Assembly (NCBI GenBank): GCA_001593845.1
Contig: LUCF01000019.1
Location: 1 to 16,792 of the forward strand
Source of the DNA: Candidatus Bathyarchaeota archaeon B63
Lineage (GTDB): Archaea; Thermoproteota; Bathyarchaeia; Bathyarchaeales; DTEX01
Length of the DNA stretch: 16,792 nucleotides
Direction of reading: 5' to 3'
The translations under genes and the position numbers were made by a program. The notes under the pieces are model-generated. The model searched no databases and had not been told where the DNA came from. It saw nothing but the letters and a program-made list of their open reading frames with translations. Of this stretch, positions 6,790 through 13,892 are shown one piece after another (within the stretch, counting starts at the first letter, position 1; the number at the start of each line of letters is the position of its first letter).

Positions 6790-7596
6790 CTACAGGATCA
6801 GGGAGAGTATCTGGGAATACAGCGCCTCATTCGCCGCTGCGATTATGGAGAAACGCCTAAGCCTCGTTAAAGGAGTCTCATCAGGCTCATCTCCATTCAG
6901 GAGACCGAATGACCCACCGGACTCACGTAGGATGAGCATCGCGGCGGCGAAATCGAGGGTTCGAATCTTGCCGCGTAGGTCGACATGTGCATCCAGCAGG
7001 CCGGATGCGACGTGACAGATCTCCAGTGATGCTGATCCGAACGACCTCACCCTTTTAGCTGCCTTGATTATTGGAATGGCCCTGCTGAGCCTGCTGGGTG
7101 TTGATGATACATCGACGCTGACCATTGACTCTTCAAGCCTCGTGGTTTCCGAGGGGCTGATGAGCCGGCCGTCGAGCCGCGCTCCCTTCCCCTTCTCAGC
7201 CGTGTACAGCCTACCGTCGTAGAGGCTGAGCACCGCGGCGGCCTCCACCCCGCCCAGCCTATCCTCAGACGCGACGGCCAGTGAGGTGGAGGCGAACCTT
7301 ATCCCGCGGATGGCGTTCGTCGTCCCGTCAATCGCGTCGGTGATCAGATACTCCTCGGGGTTTCTTCCTATCCTTCGGATTCCTCCCTCCTCGCCTATGA
7401 GTATGCATGACAGGTCATTCTCCTCAAGGTACTTGACGATCGCCTCTTCAGCTATCTTATCGATGAGCCTCGTGTAATCCCCGCCGAAGCCGATCCCCAT
7501 CTTCCTCCCACTCTCATGCAGGCCCAAGAACCGGTTCACAGATAGGCTTACGCTTCTAGCCATCTCGACGAGTACGTCTAAGCCGATCCTGGTCAT
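6790..7596 (-). CDS. Inositol monophosphatase / fructose-1,6-bisphosphatase family enzyme
   Basis: A 268-aa Mg-dependent phosphatase of the archaeal IMPase/FBPase family; members hydrolyse inositol-1-phosphate, fructose-1,6-bisphosphate or NADP. Metal-site motifs are visible: GGDYTRLIDK (about 37-47), GEEGG (68-72), DAIDGTTN (87-94) and the late Asp of LDFAAAMLILRESGG (D215). The usual DPxDGT is DAIDGT here, a mild change that keeps both aspartates. Translation probably starts at ATG 7596: AGGTG overlaps the stop of the preceding protease gene with suitable spacing. GTG 7605, directly abutting that stop codon, is the alternative. It is translationally linked to the upstream M48 protease gene. 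Substrate cannot be told from sequence. Confidence 0.88.
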   Translation of the reverse strand: MTRIGLDVLVEMARSVSLSVNRFLGLHESGRKMGIGFGGDYTRLIDKIAEEAIVKYLEENDLSCILIGEEGGIRRIGRNPEEYLITDAIDGTTNAIRGIRFASTSLAVASEDRLGGVEAAAVLSLYDGRLYTAEKGKGARLDGRLISPSETTRLEESMVSVDVSSTPSRLSRAIPIIKAAKRVRSFGSASLEICHVASGLLDAHVDLRGKIRTLDFAAAMLILRESGGSFGLLNGDEPDETPLTRLRRFSIIAAANEALYSQILSLIL

Positions 7597-7605
7597 CCAG
7601 CTCAC

Positions 7606-9039
7606 CTAGCGTAGGGCCTCTAGGAACCCGGATATGTTGTCCTTTATGGACTGGATGAATGGATGCTTGATTTCTGTGAGGTCCTTGATCCTCTCCAAAC
7701 GGGCGATTCGGAAATAGAGCGGCGGATGGGGATCTATTTTCAGCCACTCATGAAGCCTGTAAGCCGGCATCCGCTCGAATTGGAGCTTCCGGAACCCAAT
7801 CTTCCTCAGGGCCTCGGCTAGGACCTCAGGGCTCCCGAGCTTTATGGCAGCCTCCAAGTCCGCCTTCGCCTCGAAGAACTTAGCGATGAAGAACACGGCT
7901 GTGAGGGTCAGAAATAGGTAGAAGTACCCGAATACCATCAGGAGCGGCCAGAAGACGTAGACCCTAAGCAGATACTCAGCAGCGGTAAGGGCGAAGAGGG
8001 CGAGGGGATCCCTCCCCTTCAGGTGGCTGAACTCATGCCCTATGACCCCCAGTATCTCATCCTCCTCGAGCTGCACGAGCAGGCCGCTTGTGACAAGCAC
8101 TATTCCCCTGCTTGGGTAGGGGCCTGAGGCCGCCGCGTTGGGGATTATCGTGTTCGCGATGACTATCCTGGGGCGTGGCATGCTGAATTTTTCCGCCGCT
8201 CTCTTCACGATCTCATAGAGATTCACAACCTTCGTTGACATGCTCTCAGGCCTGCATTTGAAGCCGTACTTTGAAAAGACCTCATTCACCGTCTCGCAGT
8301 CAACGGGCCTCCCAAGCGCCAGGGTCCTCTCGTAGATCTCCGCCTTTATCCTCATGAGGGTCTCCCTATTGAACCTCCGCCTGAATTCCCTGTACTCCTC
8401 GGCTGGGAGGTGATAATGGAATATGTGGACTGATGGCTTCTCAGGCGTGATCTCCCATGTCCCCATCCTCCCAACGATCTTGTCGGAGAAGAGGAAGATG
8501 ATGAATTGGAACGCAACGAGCAGTATCGGCGTATACGGCCCAAAGATCATGAAGAGGAAGATGCTTATGGCTATGAATATGATGAAGAACATCAGCATGC
8601 TCTCGGTGAATAGCCTATAGATCAGGCTCTTCCTCTTCTCCGGCCCCCGCTCAAGGACAACTGGCTCCCCCTCAACCCAGGCGAAATAGAAGCTGCTCCG
8701 CCTTGCATGCTCCTCAAATAGCTGAACAGTTATGAATAGGTCATCCCTCAGCCTCTTTATTAGCTGCGGGGGAACAAGCCCTCTCCCCGTGATCCTCACT
8801 TCTATGGGCTTGCCCGCTTTGATCTCGACCCTCGCCGACCAAGCCCCGAGGGGATCGAAAAGGACGAAGGAGATGAGGTTAAGAGAATCGGATGTTATGA
8901 TCTTCAGATCGGTAAAGCGGCCTATCTGCGGCATCAGGTAATGACGATGAATAAACCTGATCAGGTCGCCGTAAGTATCCTGGGTAAGCTCGGTGTCTAT
9001 CGTAAAATACGCGGTGCCCCCGTCCACGCCCGTGAACAT
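7606..9039 (-). CDS. M48 (HtpX-like) zinc membrane metalloprotease
   Basis: A gluzincin protease with catalytic H346-EFS-H350 and third zinc ligand E401 in EAKAD (numbering from an upstream ATG at 9072). M48 enzymes degrade or process membrane proteins with the active site facing the cytoplasm. Hydrophobic helices lie at about 158-196 and 357-397, the second pair between the HExxH and the EAKAD, as in HtpX. The first 150 residues form a strand-rich domain with no family I recognise. The start is placed at ATG 9039 because a TATA element overlaps the first ATG at 9072, which would then lie upstream of the transcript start. The IMPase gene follows without a gap. Confidence 0.85.
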   Translation of the reverse strand: MFTGVDGGTAYFTIDTELTQDTYGDLIRFIHRHYLMPQIGRFTDLKIITSDSLNLISFVLFDPLGAWSARVEIKAGKPIEVRITGRGLVPPQLIKRLRDDLFITVQLFEEHARRSSFYFAWVEGEPVVLERGPEKRKSLIYRLFTESMLMFFIIFIAISIFLFMIFGPYTPILLVAFQFIIFLFSDKIVGRMGTWEITPEKPSVHIFHYHLPAEEYREFRRRFNRETLMRIKAEIYERTLALGRPVDCETVNEVFSKYGFKCRPESMSTKVVNLYEIVKRAAEKFSMPRPRIVIANTIIPNAAASGPYPSRGIVLVTSGLLVQLEEDEILGVIGHEFSHLKGRDPLALFALTAAEYLLRVYVFWPLLMVFGYFYLFLTLTAVFFIAKFFEAKADLEAAIKLGSPEVLAEALRKIGFRKLQFERMPAYRLHEWLKIDPHPPLYFRIARLERIKDLTEIKHPFIQSIKDNISGFLEALR

Positions 9040-9070
9040 GCCTCTATCCACGGATGAATCCTTCCCGTTC

Positions 9071-9081
9071 ATATATTAAAG
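9071..9081 (-). promoter_or_regulatory. TATA box of the M48 protease gene
   Basis: Minus-strand CTTTAATATAT overlaps the first possible ATG of the protease at 9072. Initiation 25 nt downstream would fall near 9050, 10 nt before the ATG at 9039. This element decides the start chosen for that gene. Confidence 0.4.
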
Positions 9082-9132
9082 CATCACGCCGGCCGTCAAC
9101 GCGGTTATTGATGCCCCAGGCTCAGCCAGCCG

Positions 9133-10389
9133 CTATAACGTCCCAGCTTCCCAGCTCGATAGATACCGCCTCTGCTCATCCGTCATCCTGTCTATCCGTA
9201 CCCCCAGCCCGCTCAGCTTCAGGCGGGCGACCGTCTCATCGATCTCCCTCGGAACTGGGTAGACCTGAGGCTTCATGGATGGGTTCTTCGCTATGTACTC
9301 GACGCATAAGGCCTGATTCGAGAATGACATGTCCATGACCTCTGATGGATGTCCCTCCGCCGATGTTAGGTTCACAAGCCTCCCCTCAGCTAAGAGATAC
9401 AATCTCCGGCCGTCCTTCAAGATGTACTCCTCGAGGTTCGGCCTGACAGTCCTCTTCGAGACTGAAATGTCCTCCAGATCCGGCAGGCTTACCTCAACGT
9501 TGAAGTGGCCGCTGTTCCCGATTATAGCCCCATCCCTCATCCTGAGCATATGTTCCTTCCTGATCACATGTATGTTCCCGGTGGCCGTGATGAATATGTC
9601 CCCCACCTCAGCCGCCTCCAGGAGGGGCATAACCTGGAAACCATCCATAACGGCCTCCAGAGCCCTTAAAGGATCGACCTCGGTGACTATGACGTTTGCG
9701 CCCATCCCCTTGGCCCTCAGAGCTAACCCACGCCCGCACCATCCATAGCCGCATACGACGAATCTCTTCCCAGCCAGGAGGATGTTCGTTGCTCTCAGTA
9801 TGCCGTCGATCGTGCTCTGCCCCGTTCCATAACGATTATCGAAGAGATACTTCGTATAGGCATCATTCACGGCGATTATCGGGTACCTGAGCTTCCCCTC
9901 CCTCGCCATAGCCCTGAGGCGTACGAGCCCCGTTGTGGTCTCCTCCGTCCCACCCATGATACCATCGAGGATCTCAGTTCTCCTTGAATGGATCGAGCTG
10001 ACGAGGTCAGCGCCATCATCAAGCGTGATGACTGGTTCATGATCGATCACCTTGTTAACGCACCAGTAATATTCCTCCGTCGTCTCACCCCGCCAAGCAT
10101 AAACCTTAACCCCCGACCTTGCAAGTGCAGCCGCAACCTCATCCTGCGTCGAGAGGGGATTCGAGCCGCAGAGGGCGACATCAGCTCCCCCCGCACGCAG
10201 GGCCTCCACGAGAACAGCCGTCTCCTTCGTCACATGTAAGCAGGCTCCCACCCTCAGCCCCTCAAGGGGCCTCTCCCTCTCGAACCTTTCCCTTATCATC
10301 TTCAGGACGGGCATGCGCCCCGATGCCCACTCGATCAGAAGCTCGCCACTACCGGCTAAGCTTAGATCCTTGACTCTATAATCAGCCAT
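9133..10389 (-). CDS. ahcY: Adenosylhomocysteinase (S-adenosylhomocysteine hydrolase)
   Basis: A 418-aa NAD-dependent cytosolic enzyme that splits S-adenosylhomocysteine into adenosine and homocysteine, relieving product inhibition of SAM methyltransferases. Key features: GGTEETTTG (147-154), catalytic K180 and D184 in NDAYTKYLFDNRYGTGQS, the NAD-binding GYGWCGRG (214-221) with TEVDP at the end of the second strand, NSGHFNVE (292-299), and AEGRLVNLTSAEGHPSEVMD. The C-terminal Lys-Tyr tail of eukaryotic enzymes is absent, as is normal in archaea. GGGGAGG at 10401-10407 precedes ATG 10389, and a TATA-like TTTAATTAAAT lies at 10425-10435. It stands next to rpo12 and upstream of nothing obviously related. 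Confidence 0.95.
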   Translation of the reverse strand: MADYRVKDLSLAGSGELLIEWASGRMPVLKMIRERFERERPLEGLRVGACLHVTKETAVLVEALRAGGADVALCGSNPLSTQDEVAAALARSGVKVYAWRGETTEEYYWCVNKVIDHEPVITLDDGADLVSSIHSRRTEILDGIMGGTEETTTGLVRLRAMAREGKLRYPIIAVNDAYTKYLFDNRYGTGQSTIDGILRATNILLAGKRFVVCGYGWCGRGLALRAKGMGANVIVTEVDPLRALEAVMDGFQVMPLLEAAEVGDIFITATGNIHVIRKEHMLRMRDGAIIGNSGHFNVEVSLPDLEDISVSKRTVRPNLEEYILKDGRRLYLLAEGRLVNLTSAEGHPSEVMDMSFSNQALCVEYIAKNPSMKPQVYPVPREIDETVARLKLSGLGVRIDRMTDEQRRYLSSWEAGTL

Positions 10390-10424
10390 TGGATGTCACG
10401 CCTCCCCTTTATTACGAGATGCCA

Positions 10425-10435
10425 ATTTAATTAAA
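10425..10435 (-). promoter_or_regulatory. TATA box of ahcY
   Basis: Minus-strand TTTAATTAAAT, centred about 40 nt before ATG 10389. The predicted leader of about 15 nt would just include the GGGGAGG ribosome-binding site at 10401-10407. Confidence 0.5.
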
Positions 10436-10506
10436 CATTCCTCCATGTGAAGCTTCAAACGATCCTGGTCTGAAAGCGCGAAAAACATCAGGGAACCGCC
10501 GAGGGA

Positions 10507-10668
10507 TCACCTGGCCTTTACATGCTTTACGATTGGGGGCCTCACCTTCCTGAGGACGCGGTACCTGCAGTAGGGGCATCTTATCCCCAGCTCAAGCTCA
10601 GACGACCTGACCGTGGCCCCGCACTTCAGGCATTGGTACATCAGAGAGGGCTTCTCTTCCTCACTCAT
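10507..10668 (-). CDS. rpo12: RNA polymerase subunit Rpo12 (RpoP)
   Basis: A 53-aa zinc-ribbon subunit of archaeal RNA polymerase, homologous to eukaryotic Rpb12, which contacts Rpo3 in the assembly platform. The zinc ligands are C13 and C16 (YQCLKCG) and C31 and C34 (GIRCPYCRYRVL). The tail KVRPPIVKHVKA is the typical C-terminus. The full length matches the family (about 45-55 aa). ATG 10668 is preceded by GGTGG at 10674-10678. A TATA element (AAGTTTAAACG) lies at 10698-10708 in the short gap after the preceding gene, so it has its own promoter. The identification is firm from the motif spacing. Confidence 0.93.
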   Translation of the reverse strand: MSEEEKPSLMYQCLKCGATVRSSELELGIRCPYCRYRVLRKVRPPIVKHVKAR

Positions 10669-10697
10669 CTCTTCCACCAGAAAAGCATAGCCAGTTT

Positions 10698-10708
10698 CGT
10701 TTAAACTT
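10698..10708 (-). promoter_or_regulatory. TATA box of rpo12
   Basis: Minus-strand AAGTTTAAACG centred 35 nt before the rpo12 ATG, squeezed into the gap behind the dehydrogenase-like gene. It gives a leader of roughly 9 nt that contains the GGTGG site. Confidence 0.5.
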
Positions 10709-10722
10709 ATACATCGGAATAT

Positions 10723-11607
10723 TTAAACTGCATGTTGATCCGTCTTCTCCTGCGTGAGGAGCTTCCACAGCTTAGTCATCTCCCCCTCCAGCCTATCTAC
10801 TCTCCTCTTTATCCTCTCAACCTCTTCTCTGACCGCTTCGTCCTCCATCTCCCTCCTCCGCTCCTCATTGGATTCCAGAATCAGCCGGAGAAACTTAGAC
10901 TCGCAGGTCTCGAGGAGTAGCTCAACGTTCGGGATCAGACAGTGACCGCCTATGAAGCCTGGAAACATGACGGGACGGTCAAACCTGACCCTATGCGTGT
11001 CCTCCAAGAAATCAGCTACCTGATCGAAATCCACATTCAACCTCCTGCTTATCCTATGCATCTCCTGGAAGCAAGTGATCATCCACGCCCGATAAGTAGT
11101 CTCGAAGAGCTTCGCGAGTTCAGTCTCCCTCGACGACCTCAACGCTTTCACTCTAAGGCCGAGCTTCCTGAAGTGCTCGCTGGCCAACCCGGCGGATTCC
11201 GCGTCCGCCCCGCCGATATACTTCGTCCAGCGCCTGAGCTCCCACTTCATATGTTCGAGGCTCCTGTGAACCCCCCTGACCGGCGAGTGAGCAACTGGGC
11301 ATCCTGCCTTCCTCTTCAGCTCCTCAGTAGTGCCGGGGGGCACTGTGCTGTTGATTATGGTTATCCCAGGATCGAACCTTCTGATATACCCCAAGGCGGC
11401 TTCGATGAACTCTCTCCTGCTGTGATATGGGATGCAGATGTGCATGACGTCGACCTTTCCCTCAGGCGGGGCTGCCCGGGCCTCCCTCATCTTTTCCTCA
11501 TCAATATCCAGAGCTGAGACTGAGAAGAGCCCGTTCTCGACTAGGATCTCATATAATGGGCGTCCCACCTCTCCCAGCCCCACCACGAGGACCTTCTCTT
11601 TCTGCAA
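10723..11607 (-). CDS. Truncated nucleotide-sugar dehydrogenase-like protein with C-terminal coiled coil
   Basis: A 294-aa protein related to the UDP-glucose/GDP-mannose dehydrogenases. It has an N-terminal Rossmann domain (VVGLGEVGRP, 8-17; NSTVPPGTT, 86-94) and the central helical dimer domain. The family Lys (K166 in ELAKLFET) and catalytic Cys (C223 in FIGGHCLIPN) are kept; the positions equal to Glu161, Asn224 and Asp280 of human UGDH read Val, Thr and Asn. The C-terminal UDP-binding domain is missing; residues 240-285 form a charged coiled coil with leucines at heptad spacing. SPVRGVH replaces the usual SPER motif. Start is TTG 11607 after GGAGTGAG. It shares a divergent promoter with the methyltransferase gene. 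Substrate unknown. Confidence 0.75.
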   Translation of the reverse strand: MQKEKVLVVGLGEVGRPLYEILVENGLFSVSALDIDEEKMREARAAPPEGKVDVMHICIPYHSRREFIEAALGYIRRFDPGITIINSTVPPGTTEELKRKAGCPVAHSPVRGVHRSLEHMKWELRRWTKYIGGADAESAGLASEHFRKLGLRVKALRSSRETELAKLFETTYRAWMITCFQEMHRISRRLNVDFDQVADFLEDTHRVRFDRPVMFPGFIGGHCLIPNVELLLETCESKFLRLILESNEERRREMEDEAVREEVERIKRRVDRLEGEMTKLWKLLTQEKTDQHAV

Positions 11608-11648
11608 TCCATCTCACTCCGGAAATGTGACAAGTGAATAATGCATAG

Positions 11649-11663
11649 AATATTTTATTTAAG
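11649..11663. promoter_or_regulatory. Divergent AT-rich promoter between dehydrogenase-like and Trm5/Taw2 genes
   Basis: An AT-rich tract reads TTTTATTTAAG on the plus strand and AAATAAAATATTC on the minus strand. The centre is about 40 nt before ATG 11697 and about 48 nt before TTG 11607. It is the only TATA-like sequence in the 89-nt gap and probably serves both genes. Confidence 0.45.
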
Positions 11664-11696
11664 TCTACATGTAGCTCATGAGGCTGAGGGGCTCGG

Positions 11697-12554
11697 ATGG
11701 GCGGATTCTTAAGGAGGATCCTAGCTGAAAAGCTGGAGAGATGGGAGCTCGAGATTCTGCCGGGCTCCTATGACGTAGTAGGTGATATAGCCGTCATCAG
11801 GATCGGGGAGAACCTTAGACACAGAATCAGGGAGATAGCAGAGGCGATCATCCAGATCAATAAGCACGTCAAGACGGTTCTGAATCAGACCTCACCTGTC
11901 TCCGGCGACCTCCGCCTCCGTCGGCTCGAATGGGTCATGGGCGAGAAGAAAACTGAGACCATCCATAGGGAGCATGGCTGCCTATTCAAGGTTGACCTTG
12001 AGAGATGCTACTTCTCCCCTAGGCTCTCCTTTGAGAGGCTCCGGGTTGCGAGGCAGGCTACACCATCAGAGGTCATCGTTAACATGTTCGCTGGCGTCGG
12101 CTGCTTCTCGATCCTCATAGCGAAGAAGGCTGGGGCATGCAGGGTCTACTCGATAGACATAAACCCCTGGGCAGTCAAGTATGCGGAGGAGAACGTCAGG
12201 CTTAACCGGGTCAGCCGGGTTGTCGAGCCGATTCTGGGGGACGCGAGGGACGTCATCGAAGAGAGGCTGGTGGGCGTGGCCGATCGGGTCTTGATGCCGC
12301 TGCCTGAGAGGGCTTACGAGTACATAGACTCCGCCGTTGAGTCCCTCAGGGCCGGCGGGGGGACGATTCACTATTACGACTTCGTTCATGCGAGTAAGGG
12401 TGAGGACCCCATCGGCAAGATCGAAGGAAAGGTCGGACGCAAACTCAGCCTCCTGGGATTGGAGTTCAATGTAGAGTTCGGCAGAATCGTCAGAACGGTC
12501 GGTCCGAGATGGTTCCAAGTAGCCTTAGACATTCACGTTAGGAAAAAAGATTAA
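11697..12554 (+). CDS. Trm5/Taw2 family tRNA G37 methyl- or aminocarboxypropyl-transferase
   Basis: A 285-aa class I SAM-binding enzyme of the Trm5/Tyw2 group, which modifies G37 of tRNA (m1G37) or builds the wyosine side chain. The N-terminal half carries the family stretch ending YFSPRLSFERLRVA (105-118). The Rossmann core shows NMFAGVGCFSI (129-139), SIDINPWAVKYAEENVRLN and LGDARDV (180-186). Motif IV reads MPLPERA, with Pro where Trm5 enzymes have the catalytic Asn of NLP. The protein also lacks room for the D1 domain of typical Trm5 (about 330 aa), a length closer to Taw2. Which activity it has is unresolved. GAGGGG at 11686-11691 supports ATG 11697. A Trm112-like gene follows. Confidence 0.82.
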   Translation: MGGFLRRILAEKLERWELEILPGSYDVVGDIAVIRIGENLRHRIREIAEAIIQINKHVKTVLNQTSPVSGDLRLRRLEWVMGEKKTETIHREHGCLFKVDLERCYFSPRLSFERLRVARQATPSEVIVNMFAGVGCFSILIAKKAGACRVYSIDINPWAVKYAEENVRLNRVSRVVEPILGDARDVIEERLVGVADRVLMPLPERAYEYIDSAVESLRAGGGTIHYYDFVHASKGEDPIGKIEGKVGRKLSLLGLEFNVEFGRIVRTVGPRWFQVALDIHVRKKD

Positions 12555-12603
12555 AATAAAAACCGCGTCACTCTAAGATTACCAAGGAGAGCTGGTTTCC
12601 GAG

Positions 12604-12887
12604 ATGAAGAGAAGACTCATGGAGATTTTAGCCTGCCCAATCGATAAGTACTATCCGCTGGAGCTCCACGTCTTCGAGGAGAAGGAAGAGATAGTTGAGG
12701 GAATAATCGTATGCCCAAAGTGTCTACGATGGTACCCGATCCGATTCCGGAGATGCTGCCTGACGAGCTCCGCGAAGAAAAGGATGAATTACAGTTCCTC
12801 CGGAAGTGGAGGGAGAAGATCCCCGAAAGGATACTCAGGGAGGGGAAGCCCTTCAATCTCAGCCCCGAACCTAAAGGGGAGTCATAG
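12604..12887 (+). pseudogene. Frameshifted Trm112-like zinc protein gene
   Basis: Trm112 proteins are small zinc-binding activators of tRNA, rRNA and protein methyltransferases. Frame one from ATG 12604 encodes 46 good residues: LACPIDKYYPLEL (C11) and VCPKCLRWYPI (C37, C40). After WYPI the homology jumps to another frame, which reads IPEMLPDELREEKDEL and FLRKWREKIPE to a TAG at 12885. The break lies in CCGATCCGAT near 12736-12750, a 5-nt tandem duplication. Removing one copy, or adding 1 nt, restores a single frame of about 93 codons. Unrepaired, the product would be a 96-aa chimera with a meaningless tail. It may be a real mutation or a sequencing/assembly error. Confidence 0.78.
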
Positions 12888-12935
12888 AGCATAAAGGAAC
12901 AGCCTAAATCCGAAGTGACCCCTCCGAGAAGCCCC

Positions 12936-12940
12936 TTTTT
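12936..12940 (+). terminator. Short T-run terminator candidate
   Basis: A T5 run after GCCCC lies about 50 nt beyond the Trm112-like stop, in the gap between converging genes. Archaeal termination often occurs at T-rich tracts; this one is short, so the call is weak. Confidence 0.25.
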
Positions 12941-12941
12941 G

Positions 12942-13892
12942 TTACAGATCTAACTCTACGAGACTGTTCTTCTCAGCGGACTCCAGCACCGCCTCAGCTA
13001 TCTTAAGCGCCTTCACACCGTCCGTGGCCTTCACCTTAGGGTCACTGTCTTTAAGCACCGAGTCTACGAAGTTCTGGAGCTCAAGCTTAAGAGGCTCCTC
13101 CCACTCATACCTCGGGATCAATGTCCGACTGGAAGTCTCAATCGTGATCTCCTGGGTGATATAGTCAACCGTGATTATCGCCTCGCTCCCAGTGACTGTG
13201 AGCTTCCTAACCTTATATGGGGTAAGCCAATTCGCCTCTAGGAAGGCTGACTTCCCATCGGGGAACGCAAGCATCACCTGGACGTAATCCTCGAATCTCC
13301 TATGCCTCAGCCTCCCAGCCCGGGCGTATACGGAAACCGGGTCCTCCTCGAAGATGTAACGCATCAGGTCTATGTCATGTATAACTGTGTCCTTCACAAC
13401 CCCGATGTCCCCAACCCTCTCAGGCCACTTCGAGACCCGTTTAACAGTAGCCGAGACGGGGCGGCCTATCTCCCCCTCCTTAATGCATCTCTTAAGCCTC
13501 GTCACTGCGGGGTTGAACCTCTCGATGAAGCCGACGGTCAGCCGCAGCCCCTTAGACCTCGCCAACTCAAGCATCATCTCCGCCTCCCTAGAGCTGCTGG
13601 CCATCGGCTTCTCGACGAAGACGTGCTTCCCAGCATTCAGGGCCTCCATCGACTCCCGGAATAGCTCAGTGGACCAGACGCATATGCTCACGGCGTCTAT
13701 GCTCTCCTCCCTGTAGAGGTCCCGGCTGCTCGTGTATGGCTTCGCGCCGTATCTCCCAGCGGCCTCCTCGGCTCTCCGCCTATCTATGTCGCAGACGGCT
13801 ACCAGCTCGGCCTGCGGAATCTCGCTTAGAACCCTAGCGTGGTTTCTCCCCCAGAAGCCGGCGCCTATCACGCCTATCCTCAGCTTCTTCAT
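12942..13892 (-). CDS. Gfo/Idh/MocA family oxidoreductase (sugar-nucleotide 3-dehydrogenase-like)
   Basis: A 316-aa NAD(P)-dependent oxidoreductase. An N-terminal Rossmann fold (RIGVIGAGFWGRNH) is followed by the family EKP motif (E94-K95-P96) and the catalytic-type DTVIHDIDLMRYI (168-180, with H172 and D175). The C-terminal sheet domain includes the usual LTVTGSEA strand. It resembles archaeal UDP-GlcNAc 3-dehydrogenases and bacterial WlbA/GnnA, which oxidise the C3 hydroxyl of UDP-aminosugars for surface-glycan synthesis; substrate is inference. Start is ATG 13892: it overlaps the upstream gene's TGA as ATGA and has GAGGGG 10 nt before it. The overlap indicates translational coupling with the dehydrogenase homologue. 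ATG 13901 is the alternative. Confidence 0.85.
   Translation of the reverse strand: MKKLRIGVIGAGFWGRNHARVLSEIPQAELVAVCDIDRRRAEEAAGRYGAKPYTSSRDLYREESIDAVSICVWSTELFRESMEALNAGKHVFVEKPMASSSREAEMMLELARSKGLRLTVGFIERFNPAVTRLKRCIKEGEIGRPVSATVKRVSKWPERVGDIGVVKDTVIHDIDLMRYIFEEDPVSVYARAGRLRHRRFEDYVQVMLAFPDGKSAFLEANWLTPYKVRKLTVTGSEAIITVDYITQEITIETSSRTLIPRYEWEEPLKLELQNFVDSVLKDSDPKVKATDGVKALKIAEAVLESAEKNSLVELDL

Noticed and set aside
10522..10704. Plus-strand frame opposite rpo12.
   Set aside because: It is the antisense of the clear zinc-ribbon Rpo12 gene.
12750..12894. The direct continuation of the Trm112-like start frame to a stop at 12894.
   Set aside because: The residues after WYPI are Ser/Arg-rich and unrelated to the family, whereas another frame carries the expected C-terminus.
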